From Antedon mediterranea (taxonomy: Eukaryota; Echinodermata; Crinoidea; Comatulida; Antedonidae): 64,000 nt of DNA. The notes below the pieces were generated by a model. It was not told where the DNA came from. It saw nothing but the letters and a program-made list of their open reading frames with translations, and made no database searches. How positions within the stretch are numbered: position 1 is the stretch's first letter; every line of letters begins with the position of its first letter. Shown in pieces: positions 37,101 to 46,490 of the stretch. A program made the position numbers and the translations under genes. The stretch lies in contig NC_092677.1 of assembly GCF_964355755.1 (NCBI RefSeq), positions 811,001 through 875,000 of the forward strand. Direction: 5' to 3'.

Positions 37101-37315
37101 CTATTTTTGGTACAGATAAAGATAAAGAAGTTATTAATTTTGTTGATAAATATATTTCTTGTGCTGTGCCATGTGAAACTGTAGATTCTGAACTAAATGA
37201 AATTGTTAAAAGTGTGCAAATTCACAGTAAAAGACATTCTAAATCATGTAAAAAAAGGGAACAAACTGCAGATTTAACTTCCCCAGACAACCTTCTGGAA
37301 ATACATTTGTTATGA
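31181..37315 (+). CDS. Helentron polyprotein copy 1, N-terminal part, ended by a frameshift
   Basis: This 2044-residue frame matches residues 3 to about 1960 of the intact copy-2 protein. It has the hydrophobic N-terminal segment, the PHD finger, the C76-like peptidase (Cys in GKQCVANS, Asp/His in FDPHARD), the OTU peptidase (GDGNCFYRA, NVHFNVV), eleven 18-residue basic repeats, the DUF6570-like Cys-rich region and the start of the Helitron Rep domain through the HUH motif (FQMRGSPHVHMLVWV). The frame is lost at an A run of seven (37250-37256) where copy 2 has eight. Twenty codons later it stops in the TTATGA that overlaps the next ATG. The Rep tyrosines lie in the other fragment, so this copy should not make full-length enzyme unless the missing base is an assembly error or is bypassed by frameshifting. 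Confidence 0.9.
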   Translation: MEFIAVVGIFLLIIFTMIIYLCKNVNKEVTSKKQIFVNTTGNVNNGVMDKTAEFKIVVNDILDLLDECCSTENVKDDRNDDTGNVNCEFMKDTTEFKGIIDDIINILSYSTEVTSEFDDTCIFCNIEVKVDDNCITCDRCSQNFHVKCVRDVFEDKLCNSRVIWICSMCGNSNFVDNMLGEIGIPCHFNRYTILEPDESVTSDFPELTKNKEKRCNNAKLKCQQTASEDLLGSDWMRVRSKKRTDNRKKRCKNRGNKKRRKHVINGISIEPGVKYIGKGVKDFYVRRNNNKMEWNTNTYREYNKENGKTNVLGNSQTIIDDSGRPMCDVLKNTKVTNGIQQQSGGGSKRLRNNKGRFVKTKKIDNKKAQGNVNLKNDCDIMKDIKNMGNNDNSETKTDEDFKLECTVENDNTATDDAKAQNNSKMNDRSRIIDSNGTDHKNQTCASCEFEENEVLIIDDGCKKAMTKKIRSHTKPKCDQHTIDVDIEVLTKNNFLEELIIDDVPKQKNTPKRQKTQSINELQVYNSNENITVAQGNFNQGNYRFGFASGKQCVANSLVAILYSTKRNGNEFYTKDLDTILTLGNELYRYIQKDSTMHEDLLMISELPKELDILDNTFVISPKESVFGIIDGNLEFMAEYGALSLNQALEQELHQHDAFFMNFNRSTFSIIKRVNGFLIFDPHARDRFGCVSEHGKSILLYSPSWQGVYDYCIRLASSMNCNIHETEFELTGVNIENKSMMLCSASVLDDNCEQINLGNVDVDEPSTSYQYKCSTRLPDKNIDSNVKGKKHNKEGHVSSSNGWQSDSDIEIVNVQYEERPDKNFKFIPISEAQKKNMCNEVGIHCEHTDMNCGINRASQIGHPLQITNITGDGNCFYRAISYIISGTEDNHLLLRRAITNHLLETGDLFINTFSHEYRSVKEYVFNKRVMDNGTWASNTEISAMANLLNTDIYSFNDQLLTWQLFSAKKPGRIDDVTTDNGIYILYTMNVHFNVVESVNVSQNHFQETTGQVDMDVTSQKNYTTQKRKQMRKECHTFEDIEPKHKKSKTVEGPCSGNELKTLRRKRKISYENRKQKEKNRQRINRRREKKDNSIEKNENRNKYQSDPAYREEKKRKVKKAQQIRYADDDYKFKKRKENRERQHKMYRCEPEYNVKVRNKAKHNYNIDLDYRTTKKETMKNIYNNDTMFRHKTIQNNTQRNKERYHNDPQFRQNLKQNLAQKYCTNSQFRENITQKLTEKYQSNFKFRQNCKEKFVKKYRTNLKFRQKWKDKLAEKYRSNLKFRQNCKEKLAKKYRSNLKFRQNCKEKFAEKYQSNLEFRQNFKDKLVEKYRSNLKFRRKCKDKLAEKYRSNLKFRQKCKDKLAEKYRSNLKFRQKCKDKLAEKYRSNLEFRRNCKQKLAEKYRGNSKFRQRCKQRFTKKYHGDEGFRKKIMKKNMKNREKIKTENTNFNIVLENFKKTVSRGPEYVCCVCFKLLFKDQVMKCIKAKYKNQTCINEKYLHICNNECNKPCQFVESPRCHLWICFTCHRKMLKGKVPAEANSNNLQLYDIPPELRCLNNLEQHLIGLNIPFMKLINLPKGGQHGIHGPVVCVPSNTIETVKMLPRPQVDDQLISVKLKRKLSYKGYYKYKFVNTANVVQALRYLQDHNKCYFDIAINEEWHNYLSEENIENANTKVHENQTCVENNEEDEEEVEDRLCGAIFDTSLQPVDRRQNLVDEYFNDIICCAPCENNSPIALLSNKSNEAKSFPVLFPTGQPTFHDTRDVKITLGRYFHNRLMHIDNRFAQNTEFIFYAQSLYELQQILSSISIALRKGSSKKDDYSKVTVSDLKNVTKIEEILKSDRGYKFLKQIRGTPPYWQATQKDIIAMVRQIGKPTFFLSFSSADFRWNEIMTTLLSQSGDQRNIEELEWADKCNLLKSNPVTVARMFDKRFHTFLKNVILSEAQPIGKVIDYFYRIEFQMRGSPHVHMLVWVENAPIFGTDKDKEVINFVDKYISCAVPCETVDSELNEIVKSVQIHSKRHSKSCKKREQTADLTSPDNLLEIHLL
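34844..35437 (+). repeat. Eleven in-frame 54-bp repeats (18 residues each)
   Basis: Eleven units of the form RSNLKFRQKCKDKLAEKY follow each other without gaps. The middle units are nearly identical at the DNA level. Copy 2 has seven, so four whole units (216 bp) differ between the copies without breaking the frame. The tract is strongly basic and probably helical; its role (nucleic-acid binding, spacer or nuclear retention) is inference. Confidence 0.9.
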
Positions 37316-40300
37316 GACCTACAATTGTGGATAAAGACAATGATGATAATGATGACAATAAACAAGCAATGGAGCTATTAACCTCAGTAAAAGATGCTGT
37401 GACTAATGAAGAAACATATAAAAATGCAATAGAACTTTTTCAAAGTTTAGGTATTACACAGAGTGCATTTGAGAAAGCAAATAATTGTGTAGCTACTGAG
37501 GAAAAGATTGTTATAAAGAGAAATCCTCAAGATGTGTGGGTAAATCAATATAATCCTTCCTTATTGAGAGCATGGAATGCTAATATGGATATTCAATATA
37601 TTACAAATGTATATGCATGTATTATTTACGTTATAGGATATATGTCTAAATCTGAACGGGAAATGGGCTTACTTTTATCTCATGCGGCATCAGAAGTGAA
37701 AGAAGGCAATGAAGATGCTAGACAAAGTTTGCGAAAACTTGGTAATGTTTATATGAATAACCGAGAAGTGTCTGCACAAGAAAGTATTTATCGTGTTTGT
37801 AGTTTAAGATTAAAAGAATGTTCAAGAAAAGTTGAATTTATCCCAGTAGGACCTAATCCTGTCAGAATGAGTTTACCACTAAGTGTAATTAAAAACAAAG
37901 CAGATGATGATGTAAGTGCATGGTTGCCAAATAAGATCGACAAATATAAAGCTCGACCTAATAGTTCTGAATTTAATAAAATGTGCCTTGCAAAATTTTG
38001 TTCAGAATATAGAATATTGAGTTCATCAGAAATGAAAGGAAACAAACAAAAAAAGAATGTATTTCAGTTAAAAAAACAGTTGGGATTCATCCAAAAAAGA
38101 ACACGAACTAGTAATGCTATAGTAAGATACCCTCGATTTCCAATGGATACAGCACCTGAGAAATATTTTTTGAGTATACTTCAGTTATTTCTACCATTTC
38201 GAAAAGATGAACAGTTAAAACCTCCAAATTTTGAAACGTACGAACAATTTCATGAGGAAGGATGTGTGAAATTATGTGGCTGTCAATTACAAACGGTAAA
38301 GTCAATAGTTCATGGAAACAGGGAACAATATGAAAAAAGTGCTGATGATGTTGAAGAAGCTCAGGAATGTTTATCAAAATTTGGACCACAAGAAGATGCA
38401 TGGAGCCTATTATGTCCAGAAAGTGAAAAAGAAAGGTTAGACAACCCAAAGCCAAATGTAGAGGTTGATGATGAAGAAGATGAATTTTTCATTCCAGATT
38501 TTGGAATTCAAAAAAATCATACATCTAAAGTAGAGTCTAATTCATCTAATATTCCAAGACCAGAATTGAACAAAATGATTCGATCTTTAAATGAAAAACA
38601 ACAACATATATTTTATAAGACAAGACAATGGTGTTTAGACAAAGTTAATGGTAAAAAACCTGAAGCATTTTACACTTTCATAACTGGAGGCGCTGGTACA
38701 GGAAAAAGTCATTTGGTAAATTGTATTTATAATGAAGCGACACGTATTCTGGGAAAAATTATGGAAAATCCCGATGATTTGTCAATATTGAAATTAGCTC
38801 CTACGGGAATCGCAGCATATAATATTAAAGGCCAAACAATTCATAGCGCTTTGTCTATTCCGATTAATATTTCACTTCCGTATCAACCACTTGGAGAAGA
38901 AAAAATAAGTGCACTTCGTAATCAGTTGCGTCAGTTGCAAATTGTTATTATAGATGAAATATCAATGGTAAATCAAAGGTTACTTTGGTATATTCACGGA
39001 CGATTAAGGCAAATAAAACAAGTACGCAACGATAGTCCATTTGGTAACATTTCAGTAATTGCTGTTGGTGATTTTTATCAGTTACCCCCAGTGATGGGCA
39101 GTTCGTTATATAAAGACACATTGGAAAGCTCACTGTGGTTAGATAACTTTAAGCAAGTACAGTTAGACCAAATCATGAGACAAAAAGAAGATAAAGAATT
39201 TGCTTTATTGTTAAACAAATTGCGTACAAAAGAAAAACATGATTGTTTGTGTGATAACGATTTATTTGTTTTAAAATCACGTGAAACAGGTGAAGAATGT
39301 GAAGATGCTGTTCATATTTACCCACGCAATAAACAAGTTGATGAATGGAATAAAAAAATGTTGCACAAAATCTGTACAGACATTGTATGCATTGAAGCAG
39401 AAGATAGTGTAGTAAACGCCAAGAAACAGAGCAAAATTTGTGACAAACCTCGGAATTCACGTCAAACTAGTTTACTAAATTATTTGTGGATTGCACTTAA
39501 TGCCAGAGTGATGTTGATTAAAAATGTAGATGTTAAAAAAGGCTTAACGAATGGATGTATGGGACATGTTTATGAAATAGTCAAACCCAATAATAACGCC
39601 AAACCAGTATCTATTAAAGTAAAGTTTGATAATAATGAAATCGATGTTCAGGCAATTGAAATGTTTAAAGAATCTATGGGGAATAAATATAGTCGAAAAC
39701 AATTTCCTCTCAAATTAGCATATGCATGCACAGTTCATAAAGTCCAAGGATTGACAATGAATGAAGCAGTAGTTTGCCTTAAAAATACCTTTGCACCTGG
39801 ACAAGCATACGTAGCCCTCAGTCGTGTTACTTCAATATCTGGACTTACTATTGAACATCTTAATCCTAATCTGATTTATTGTGATCCAAACATAAAGAAA
39901 TGCCTAAATAATATGGATTCATATGTACAATGTGAAAAACAAGGTCATGATTCGGATTCTAAATTTTCAATAATGTTACATAATATTCAAGGACTTAAGC
40001 AACATTTTGCTGATCTTCAGTGCAATGATTTGTTTATGAATTCTAGTATCATATGTCTGACTGAAACGTGGTTGAATAAAGATGACGATGTTTTTGAAGT
40101 AAATATTCAGCCGTATAAATTGTATCACCAAGCAAGGTATGATTCGTATTCTAATAGAAATGATTTGAGTTCCAAATTGAAAAATCAGGCTCATGGCGGC
40201 GTTGCAGTGTATACCAAAAACACGTTTTCAAGCAGATTAAACATACCTAATTATGATATAGAAGCAGTTTCATTTTTAATAACAAGTCCAATTTCAGTTT

Positions 40301-40617
40301 CCGTGTCAGTAATTTATCGACCCCCAAGCTATGATATTAATCAATTCTGTCAAAATTTGAGAAAATATTTGGAAGAGTTAAAAAAATTGAGTACAAAATG
40401 TATTGTAATGGGTGATTTTAACGAAAATCTTTTCAAACAATCTTCCAGAGTGAATAATTTAATGTCAGAGAATGAATACCGACAACATGTTACATGTTCC
40501 ACCACTGAAAACAATACATTGATTGATCATGTTTATAGCAAAGGTCTTGATTCAGTACAGGCTGAAGTAATTCCAATTTATTATAGCTATCATGAAGCCA
40601 TTCAAATTAAATTTTAA
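37312..40617 (+). CDS. Helentron polyprotein copy 1, C-terminal part (Rep tyrosines, PIF1 helicase, endonuclease)
   Basis: This 1101-residue frame begins at the in-frame ATG just after the frameshift and matches the end of the copy-2 protein. It has the Rep tyrosine pair (YVIGYMSK), a PIF1-type superfamily 1 helicase with Walker A GGAGTGKS, motif Ia APTGIAAY, DEIS, GDFYQLPP, TVHKVQG and YVALSRV, and the C-terminal EEP/AP-like endonuclease with HNIQGL, CLTETWL, YRPPS, GDFNEN and LIDHVYS. The final motif reads SYH instead of the usual SDH. The ATGA overlap with the upstream frame mimics coupled translation, but comparison with copy 2 shows it is the accident of a 1-base loss. It could still be translated separately as a helicase-endonuclease protein if reinitiation occurs. 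Confidence 0.9.
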   Translation: MRPTIVDKDNDDNDDNKQAMELLTSVKDAVTNEETYKNAIELFQSLGITQSAFEKANNCVATEEKIVIKRNPQDVWVNQYNPSLLRAWNANMDIQYITNVYACIIYVIGYMSKSEREMGLLLSHAASEVKEGNEDARQSLRKLGNVYMNNREVSAQESIYRVCSLRLKECSRKVEFIPVGPNPVRMSLPLSVIKNKADDDVSAWLPNKIDKYKARPNSSEFNKMCLAKFCSEYRILSSSEMKGNKQKKNVFQLKKQLGFIQKRTRTSNAIVRYPRFPMDTAPEKYFLSILQLFLPFRKDEQLKPPNFETYEQFHEEGCVKLCGCQLQTVKSIVHGNREQYEKSADDVEEAQECLSKFGPQEDAWSLLCPESEKERLDNPKPNVEVDDEEDEFFIPDFGIQKNHTSKVESNSSNIPRPELNKMIRSLNEKQQHIFYKTRQWCLDKVNGKKPEAFYTFITGGAGTGKSHLVNCIYNEATRILGKIMENPDDLSILKLAPTGIAAYNIKGQTIHSALSIPINISLPYQPLGEEKISALRNQLRQLQIVIIDEISMVNQRLLWYIHGRLRQIKQVRNDSPFGNISVIAVGDFYQLPPVMGSSLYKDTLESSLWLDNFKQVQLDQIMRQKEDKEFALLLNKLRTKEKHDCLCDNDLFVLKSRETGEECEDAVHIYPRNKQVDEWNKKMLHKICTDIVCIEAEDSVVNAKKQSKICDKPRNSRQTSLLNYLWIALNARVMLIKNVDVKKGLTNGCMGHVYEIVKPNNNAKPVSIKVKFDNNEIDVQAIEMFKESMGNKYSRKQFPLKLAYACTVHKVQGLTMNEAVVCLKNTFAPGQAYVALSRVTSISGLTIEHLNPNLIYCDPNIKKCLNNMDSYVQCEKQGHDSDSKFSIMLHNIQGLKQHFADLQCNDLFMNSSIICLTETWLNKDDDVFEVNIQPYKLYHQARYDSYSNRNDLSSKLKNQAHGGVAVYTKNTFSSRLNIPNYDIEAVSFLITSPISVSVSVIYRPPSYDINQFCQNLRKYLEELKKLSTKCIVMGDFNENLFKQSSRVNNLMSENEYRQHVTCSTTENNTLIDHVYSKGLDSVQAEVIPIYYSYHEAIQIKF

Positions 40618-41400
40618 TTGCAGCAATGGTTTTTAAGTATTTGAATTATATTTCTGTAAAAACTTTTTAAGAATTAAAAATAGAACTGGATACAAATAAA
40701 AAAAACCAATTTCATAAAAACAAGCTGAAAATCATTATTTATTCATTTTTTTTTTATATTATTTTTTTTTATTTATCCAGGTCTACATGAAATTACTAAT
40801 ACAGTAATTTACTCATTTGGAAGAATAATCAATTTATTATCTATGCAAGAGGGGCAGCGAATAATCTGTAACTTCAACCCATGTCATTCTCCTGTATAGG
40901 AGAAACAATATCTGGTGAGTAAACACATTTTAATCTTGTTTTTATGTGAGTTATATTATTATAAATATTGTTCTGAATTTGAATATGTAATGTTGCATTC
41001 TGTGTACATAATAATCTTTCATTATCTACCGGTATTCAAGTAATGTTAAAAATAAAAAGTTACATTTTACAGAAGAAGAAAATAGTTTTGTTTTATACGA
41101 TTACCAATACTTCATTAGGTCTATACATACTTTCAGTTTTTTTTCTATCTATGCTGGTCCACTTGAAATTACTAATACAGTAATTTACTCATTTGCAAGA
41201 ATAATCAATTCATTTTGTTTTGGTTTTTAGGTGTTCAATGGAATGGTTTCATCTCTTCAATTATAATGGGATCCGAATTTTTAGGCAGTCACTAATGCAG
41301 TCATTCGTTCTTTAATAACATTTGTCTAAACGCGGCAAATCATTAAATTAATAATTATATTAATGATTGTTAAAAAATAACAATCTTCTATAAATAGATC
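40618..41400 (+). other. Helentron copy 1, 3' noncoding region with repeated hairpins
   Basis: The first 125 bases after the stop match copy 2. AATAAA at 40695-40700 could serve for polyadenylation, but copy 2 reads AATTAAA there. A perfect 8-bp stem (AAATTACT, loop AATAC, AGTAATTT) occurs twice, at 40790-40810 and 41166-41186, within a direct duplication of about 55 bases. A third inverted repeat has 9-bp arms at 41338-41346 and 41360-41368. CTG/GTGAGT at about 40915 and GGTTTTTAG/GTG at about 41230 resemble an intron. The 3' terminus of the element should lie here or shortly after. Confidence 0.5.
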
Positions 41401-41830
41401 AATAAATATGCGTTTAATGAATCCTCAACTAATAAATTACCATGTAAATAATGTACTAAGTAAATTTATTGACTACCAAAATGTTGATGAACTACTGTAT
41501 AGTATAAACAGCCTACTATATGTTGACAATTTTGTACCATTTGCAATAACCAATGAAAGCTTATATAAATACCGGTACACATTTTATACTGATTGTGTGT
41601 TTTCTTCAATTTTTTGGAAATAAAATATTATTTTTAACAGTTATGGTTTGATAATATTAGCTTTATCAGAAATATTATATCTATTGGAGCAAGCTTCACT
41701 GGTCACTGAGATAAATGTCAGTAATACATAAGATCAAATCACAGAGCAGGGGAGACAAGAAATTGTTATTATTATAATTCACACATGTAACTGGTTTTAC
41801 TGTAGTATATTAAGGTGTTCAGAACTGAAA
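41401..41830. other. Unassigned stretch after Helentron copy 1
   Basis: A 71-codon frame (41408-41623) is present but has no recognisable motif, and there is no second copy in the window to test it. The rest is AT-rich without clear repeats. The element boundary may fall inside this interval. Confidence 0.35.
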
Positions 41831-42921
41831 TTACGGGCGAAAACATTGTTTGATGTCATCAAAATGAAACATAAAAGTATGTCCATTTTCGGAAAATAAT
41901 TCATTTCAATGAGCATAATTAAATGATATAATATAAATAATAATAATGAAAATTTGGCACGTACAACTGAGATGCGTAATTATGTTGAAGTGATGAACTA
42001 TGCCAAAAAACAAATAAAAATCCTACCTTTCCAATTACTGGCCATAGCATGACCTCGCAGCATCCAATAGGAAAATTGTTATGACAGCATATTACAGAAT
42101 ACATTGTATATGTTATATAATTTAATTATCTAAATAATTACATTAATAAAAATTTAAAGAATTTCGGGAACGTTAACCTGAGATGCGCTCTATTTTAAAC
42201 ACGATTAATTTTTACGAAAGAGATGAATATCTGACTTTTTAAATTCAACTGGCCATATTATAATGACGTCATGAAATCAGATAGACAAAATTTGTATATG
42301 ACTTCATATCTACAATTCAACAATTTTCATAAGTTTTAATTACGTGGGTCACTTTGTTAACCCATGTGTGAAGGGAAATTGATTTATCAAGAACATTAAA
42401 ACGTATTAGCGTAATGCGCTCTATTAAATGGGATTAACTAATACAAAATAGAAAAAAAAATTATTTTTAAAATTCGAGTGGCCATATGATGACGTCAGAA
42501 CATCTTTTAGGTAAACATTGTACATTAATTGATATCTACACCTCATTAGCTTCTACAATACATTTTAAAAAACGGGGTAACCTGCCATCCTGAGCAGCTA
42601 GAACTGAATCAAAATAGGTATATTTTTGCACAAATTCGTATTATATTACCCTTTCTTTAGCACACGATTTCTAAAGTTTAACATGCACGTGCATCGTTAA
42701 TTTGCAATAAAAATTCATGAAAATGAAAGAAATCGTGAACGTAGGCCTATGACCAACAACAATCAATTGCAAAAAACACTTTTTTCAACGCTTTGTACAA
42801 GCTGTGTCCACAAGTGCGTGCGCAAAACACAAACAATTTAGATAATTTTGAAATGCTCAAAGTGACCTGAAATGTACGCAAATTAAATAGAAATTAATTT
42901 GGCGCATTTTAAAATTTGATT
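41831..42921 (+). repeat. Diverged A-family copies right of Helentron copy 1
   Basis: A-unit landmarks recur in degraded form: GAAATTACGGGCGAAAA, GGCCATAGCATGACCTCGCA, TGACGTCATGAAATCAGATAG, AGTGGCCATATGATGACGTC and AATGCTCAAAGTGACCTGAAA. They are much older than the array units on either side, and similar in decay to the fragment at 23985-24300. Confidence 0.6.
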
Positions 42922-44116
42922 AAGGTTTTCCGCAGCGCAAACGCCACGTGCACGTCATACGTTAGAATATTCACTCAGAAAAAACGATTATGCCATTGAA
43001 AAAATGTTAGTGCGCTCTCTATTTTGCGTCACGTCTAAGTATATACAGTATACGCTATACTGTATACTTACTACATACAGTGAAGAATAGGTGAAAATAA
43101 GTGACCAAAGTTTTTAACGCTTTTGAACATGATGACGTCATCAAAATTTTAAAAATGGTAAATCATGCAAAAGATAATTGATTGACCTAGACAATATAAA
43201 AAAATGGGAGAAAATGAAATACGTATAAGTGGAGATGCGCTCTATTTAATGTGGTGAGCTATGACGAAAGAGACAAAAATTCTATATTTTATATTCCAGT
43301 GGCCATACGATGACGTCACTATGTCCGGTTAGCCATATTCATGCATGATTCAAAATCTACAACTCATCAACTTCCAGAATATGTAATTTTAAAAAAGTTC
43401 CCCACGTAGTTTACAATCTATAACTGTTTTAAAAAAGGCATAGTTTTGACAAATTTTTGAACTTTTTCATCAAAAACGCGCGCAAATTGTCAAATTCTAC
43501 GTGCTCGTATGACATGATTTTAAGTCGAAATTGATTGAAAATTGATAAATTTACTAGAAAAGGCTGAAAAAACAAAAATCAAGCAAAAAAAGGATGTTTT
43601 TGCGCTACGTGCGCATGCGCGCGTACAAAATTTGCGCACGCATGGAAAATTTTGAAATGCTCAAAATGACCTGAAACGCGTAGAAAGTTGATTAGAAATT
43701 GATTTTTCGCGTTTTGAAATTTTAAACGCGCGTGCGCGCGTAACTTTCTCTTAAACATGCCATTTTTAATCCATAGAAAGTTTGCGCATAATATGACTTA
43801 AAGTTTCACCAAGTTTCAATACAAAATTACTTTTGGTTTTTAATCTATGATCAATCATTGAAATTCATAAAATCGCGCGTACCTTACGCTGCGCAACTCG
43901 GACGGGACCGAAAACCTTATTACGACATTTTCAGATAGAGGTCAATCTTCTGATAAAGTTATACAATGTTATATTAAGAAGATTTAGAGATACACGCGCA
44001 ACAAAATTCTGGGAAAGAAAGAAGAAAAAAGAAAAAAAAGAAAAAAAATAAAAAAAAAAAAAAAAAGATCCTGACAATAACAAGGGGTTATCCGCCAAGT
44101 GCGGATAACCAACTAG
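42922..44116 (+). repeat. Array unit B4
   Basis: This is a B-type unit that lacks the opening hairpin: it begins at TTTTCCGCAGCGCAAACGCC, joined to the diverged A copy. It is otherwise full length, with TGACGTCA sites, CGCGCGTGCGCGCGTAAC and the purine tail. It ends in the poly-A, GATCCTGAC and perfect hairpin block (hairpin 44086-44110) and CTAG. Confidence 0.8.
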
Positions 44117-45269
44117 ATTTGAACTCGTCACTACGGACGAGTTAGGTTATCCGCAGCGCAAAAGCCACGTGCACGTCATACGTTAGAATATTGAGCGCAA
44201 AAAAATAAACGATTATGGCATTGAAAAATGTTAGTGCGCTCTCTATTTTGCGTCGCGTCTAAGTATATACGGTATAACACTATATACTGTATACGTACTA
44301 CATACAGTGCAGAATAGGTGAAAATAAGTGACCAAAGTTATTGACGCATTTGAACATGATGACGTCATCACAATTTTTAAAATGGTGGATCATGCGAAAG
44401 ATAATTGATTGATCTAGACAATATAAAAAAATTGAGTGAAATGGAATAAGGATAAGTAGAGATGCGCTCTATTAAATTGACGAGCTATGACGAAAGAGAA
44501 AAAAATCCTATATTTTATATTCGGGTGGCCATACGATGATGTCACAATGTCCGGTTAGCCATATCAATGCATGATTCGAGAAAAACAACTCATCTACTTC
44601 CAGAATATGTAATTTTAAAAAAGTTCACCACGTAGTTTAGAATTTATGACTGTTTAAAAAAAGGTCTAATTTTGACGATTTTTTGAAGTTTTTCATTAAA
44701 AATGCGCGCAAATTGTTCAATTCTACGTGCTCGTATGACGTGATATTAAGTCGAAATTGTATAAAAATTGGTAAAATTACTAGAAAAGGCTGAAAAAACA
44801 AAAATCAAGCAAAAAAAGGATGTTTTTGAGCTAAGTGCGCACGTGCGCGTAAAAAAATTGCGCACGCGTGGGAATTTTTGAAATGCTCAAAATGACCTTA
44901 AACGCGTAGAAAGTTGATTAGAAATTGATTTTACGCATTTTGAAATTTTAAACGCGCGTGCGCGCGTAACTTTCTGTGAAACATGCCATTTTCTCTCCAT
45001 AGAAAGTTAGAGCATGAAATAAATTAAACTTTTGCCAAGTTTCAATTAAAATGGTTTATTAGTTTTCAATCTAAATTAAATACGCGAAATTCATAAAATC
45101 GCGCGTAACTTACGCTGCGCAACTCGGACGGTACCGAAAACCTTATTACGACATATTCAGATAGAGATCAATCTTCTGATAAAGTTACAAAATGTTATGT
45201 TGAGAAGATTTAGAGATACACGCGCAACAAAATTCTGGGAAAGAAAGAAGAATAAGAAAGAAAAACTAG
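44117..45269 (+). repeat. Array unit B5 (1153 bp)
   Basis: A B-type unit, similar in length and ending to B1 (no extra terminal hairpin; ends GAAAGAAAAACTAG). It is diverged from B1 by scattered substitutions. Confidence 0.85.
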
Positions 45270-46490
45270 ATTTGAACTCGTCACTACGGACGAGTTAGGT
45301 TATCCGCAGCGCAAAAGCCACGTGCACGTCATACGTTAGAATATTGCGTGCAGAAAAACGATTATGCCACTGAAAAAAATGTTAGTGCGCCCTCTATTTT
45401 GTGTCACGTTTAAGTATATACGGTATACACTATTATACTGTATACGTACTACATACAGTGTAGAATAGGTGAAAATAAGTGACCAAAGTTATTGACGCTT
45501 TTGGACATGATGACGTCATAACAATTTTAAAAATGGTAAATCAATCGAAAGATAATTGATTGACCTAGACAATATATAAAAATGGGGGAAAATGGAATAC
45601 GGATAAGTGGAGATGCGCTCTATTAAATGTGATGAGCAATGACGAAAGAGACAAAAATCCTATCTTTGATATTCGTGTGGCCATACGATGACGTCACAAT
45701 GTCCGGTTAGCCAAATCGATGCATGATTCGATATCTACAACTCATCTACATTCAGAATATGTAATTTTAAAAAAGTTCACCACGTAGTTTAGAATCTATG
45801 ACTGTTTAAAAAAAGGCATAATTTTGACAAATTTTTGAACTTTTTCATAAAAAATGCGCGTAAATTGTTTAATTCTACGTGCTCGTATGACGTGATTTTA
45901 AGTTGAAATTGTTTGAAAGTTGGTAAATTTACTAAAAAAGACAGGAAAAACAAAAATCAAGCAAAAAAATGATGTTTTTGCGCTACGTGCGCACGCGCGC
46001 GTAAAAAATTGCGCACGCGTTGGAATTTTTGAAATGCTCAAAATGACATGAAACGCGTAGAAAGTTGATTAGAAATTGATTTTTCGCATTTTGAAATTTC
46101 AAACGCGCGTGCGCGCGTAACTTTTTGTGAAGCATGCAATTTTTAATCCATAGAAAGTTTGCGCATTATATGACTTAAATTTTCACCAAGTTTCAATACA
46201 AACAAACTTTTAGGTTTTATTCTATGATCAATCATTGAAATTCATAAAATCGCGCGTAACTTACGCTGCGCAACTCGGACACGACTGAAAACCTTATTAC
46301 GACATCTTCAGATAGAGGTCAATCTTCTGATAAAGTTATACAATGTTATGTTAAGAAGATTTAGAGATACACTAGCAACAAAATTTGTGGAAAGAAAGAA
46401 GAAAATAGAAAAAAAAAGAGAAAAAGAAAAATAAAAAAAAGATCCTGACAATAACAAGGGGTTATCCGCCAAGTGCGGATAACCAACTAG
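45270..46490 (+). repeat. Array unit B6 (1221 bp), apparently identical to B2
   Basis: Lines sampled across this unit match 6120-7340 without a visible change or indel (constant offset 39150). It ends with the same poly-A and hairpin block (hairpin 46460-46484). The purine tail just upstream of the unit differs from that upstream of B2, so the identity begins at the unit boundary. Confidence 0.85.

Larger units (their letters stand above)
24335..41400 (+). mobile_element. Helentron (Helitron2-type rolling-circle transposon), copy 1
   Basis: The left limit is where homology with copy 2 begins (TTTTGGCGACGATTGCGTG here, TTTTGGCGAGGATTGCATG at 49681). The right limit is uncertain, because copy 2 leaves the window soon after its stop codon. 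It is set between the last hairpin (about 41370) and the diverged A repeat at about 41830. Contents are a 5' exon-like region, a 343-bp repeat array, a structured leader, a 9.4-kb coding region with one frameshift and an AT-rich 3' region with hairpins. At about 17 kb it is very long for a Helitron-class element. Identification rests on Rep, PIF1 helicase, OTU and endonuclease modules in one protein. Confidence 0.85.

Noticed and set aside
37312-37315. ATGA stop-start overlap as a designed termination-reinitiation site
   Set aside because: Copy 2 reads the same region in one continuous frame, so the overlap is the by-product of a 1-base loss.
41408-41623. 71-codon frame after Helentron copy 1
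   Set aside because: There is no second copy to compare, no recognisable domain, and it lies close to the expected element end.
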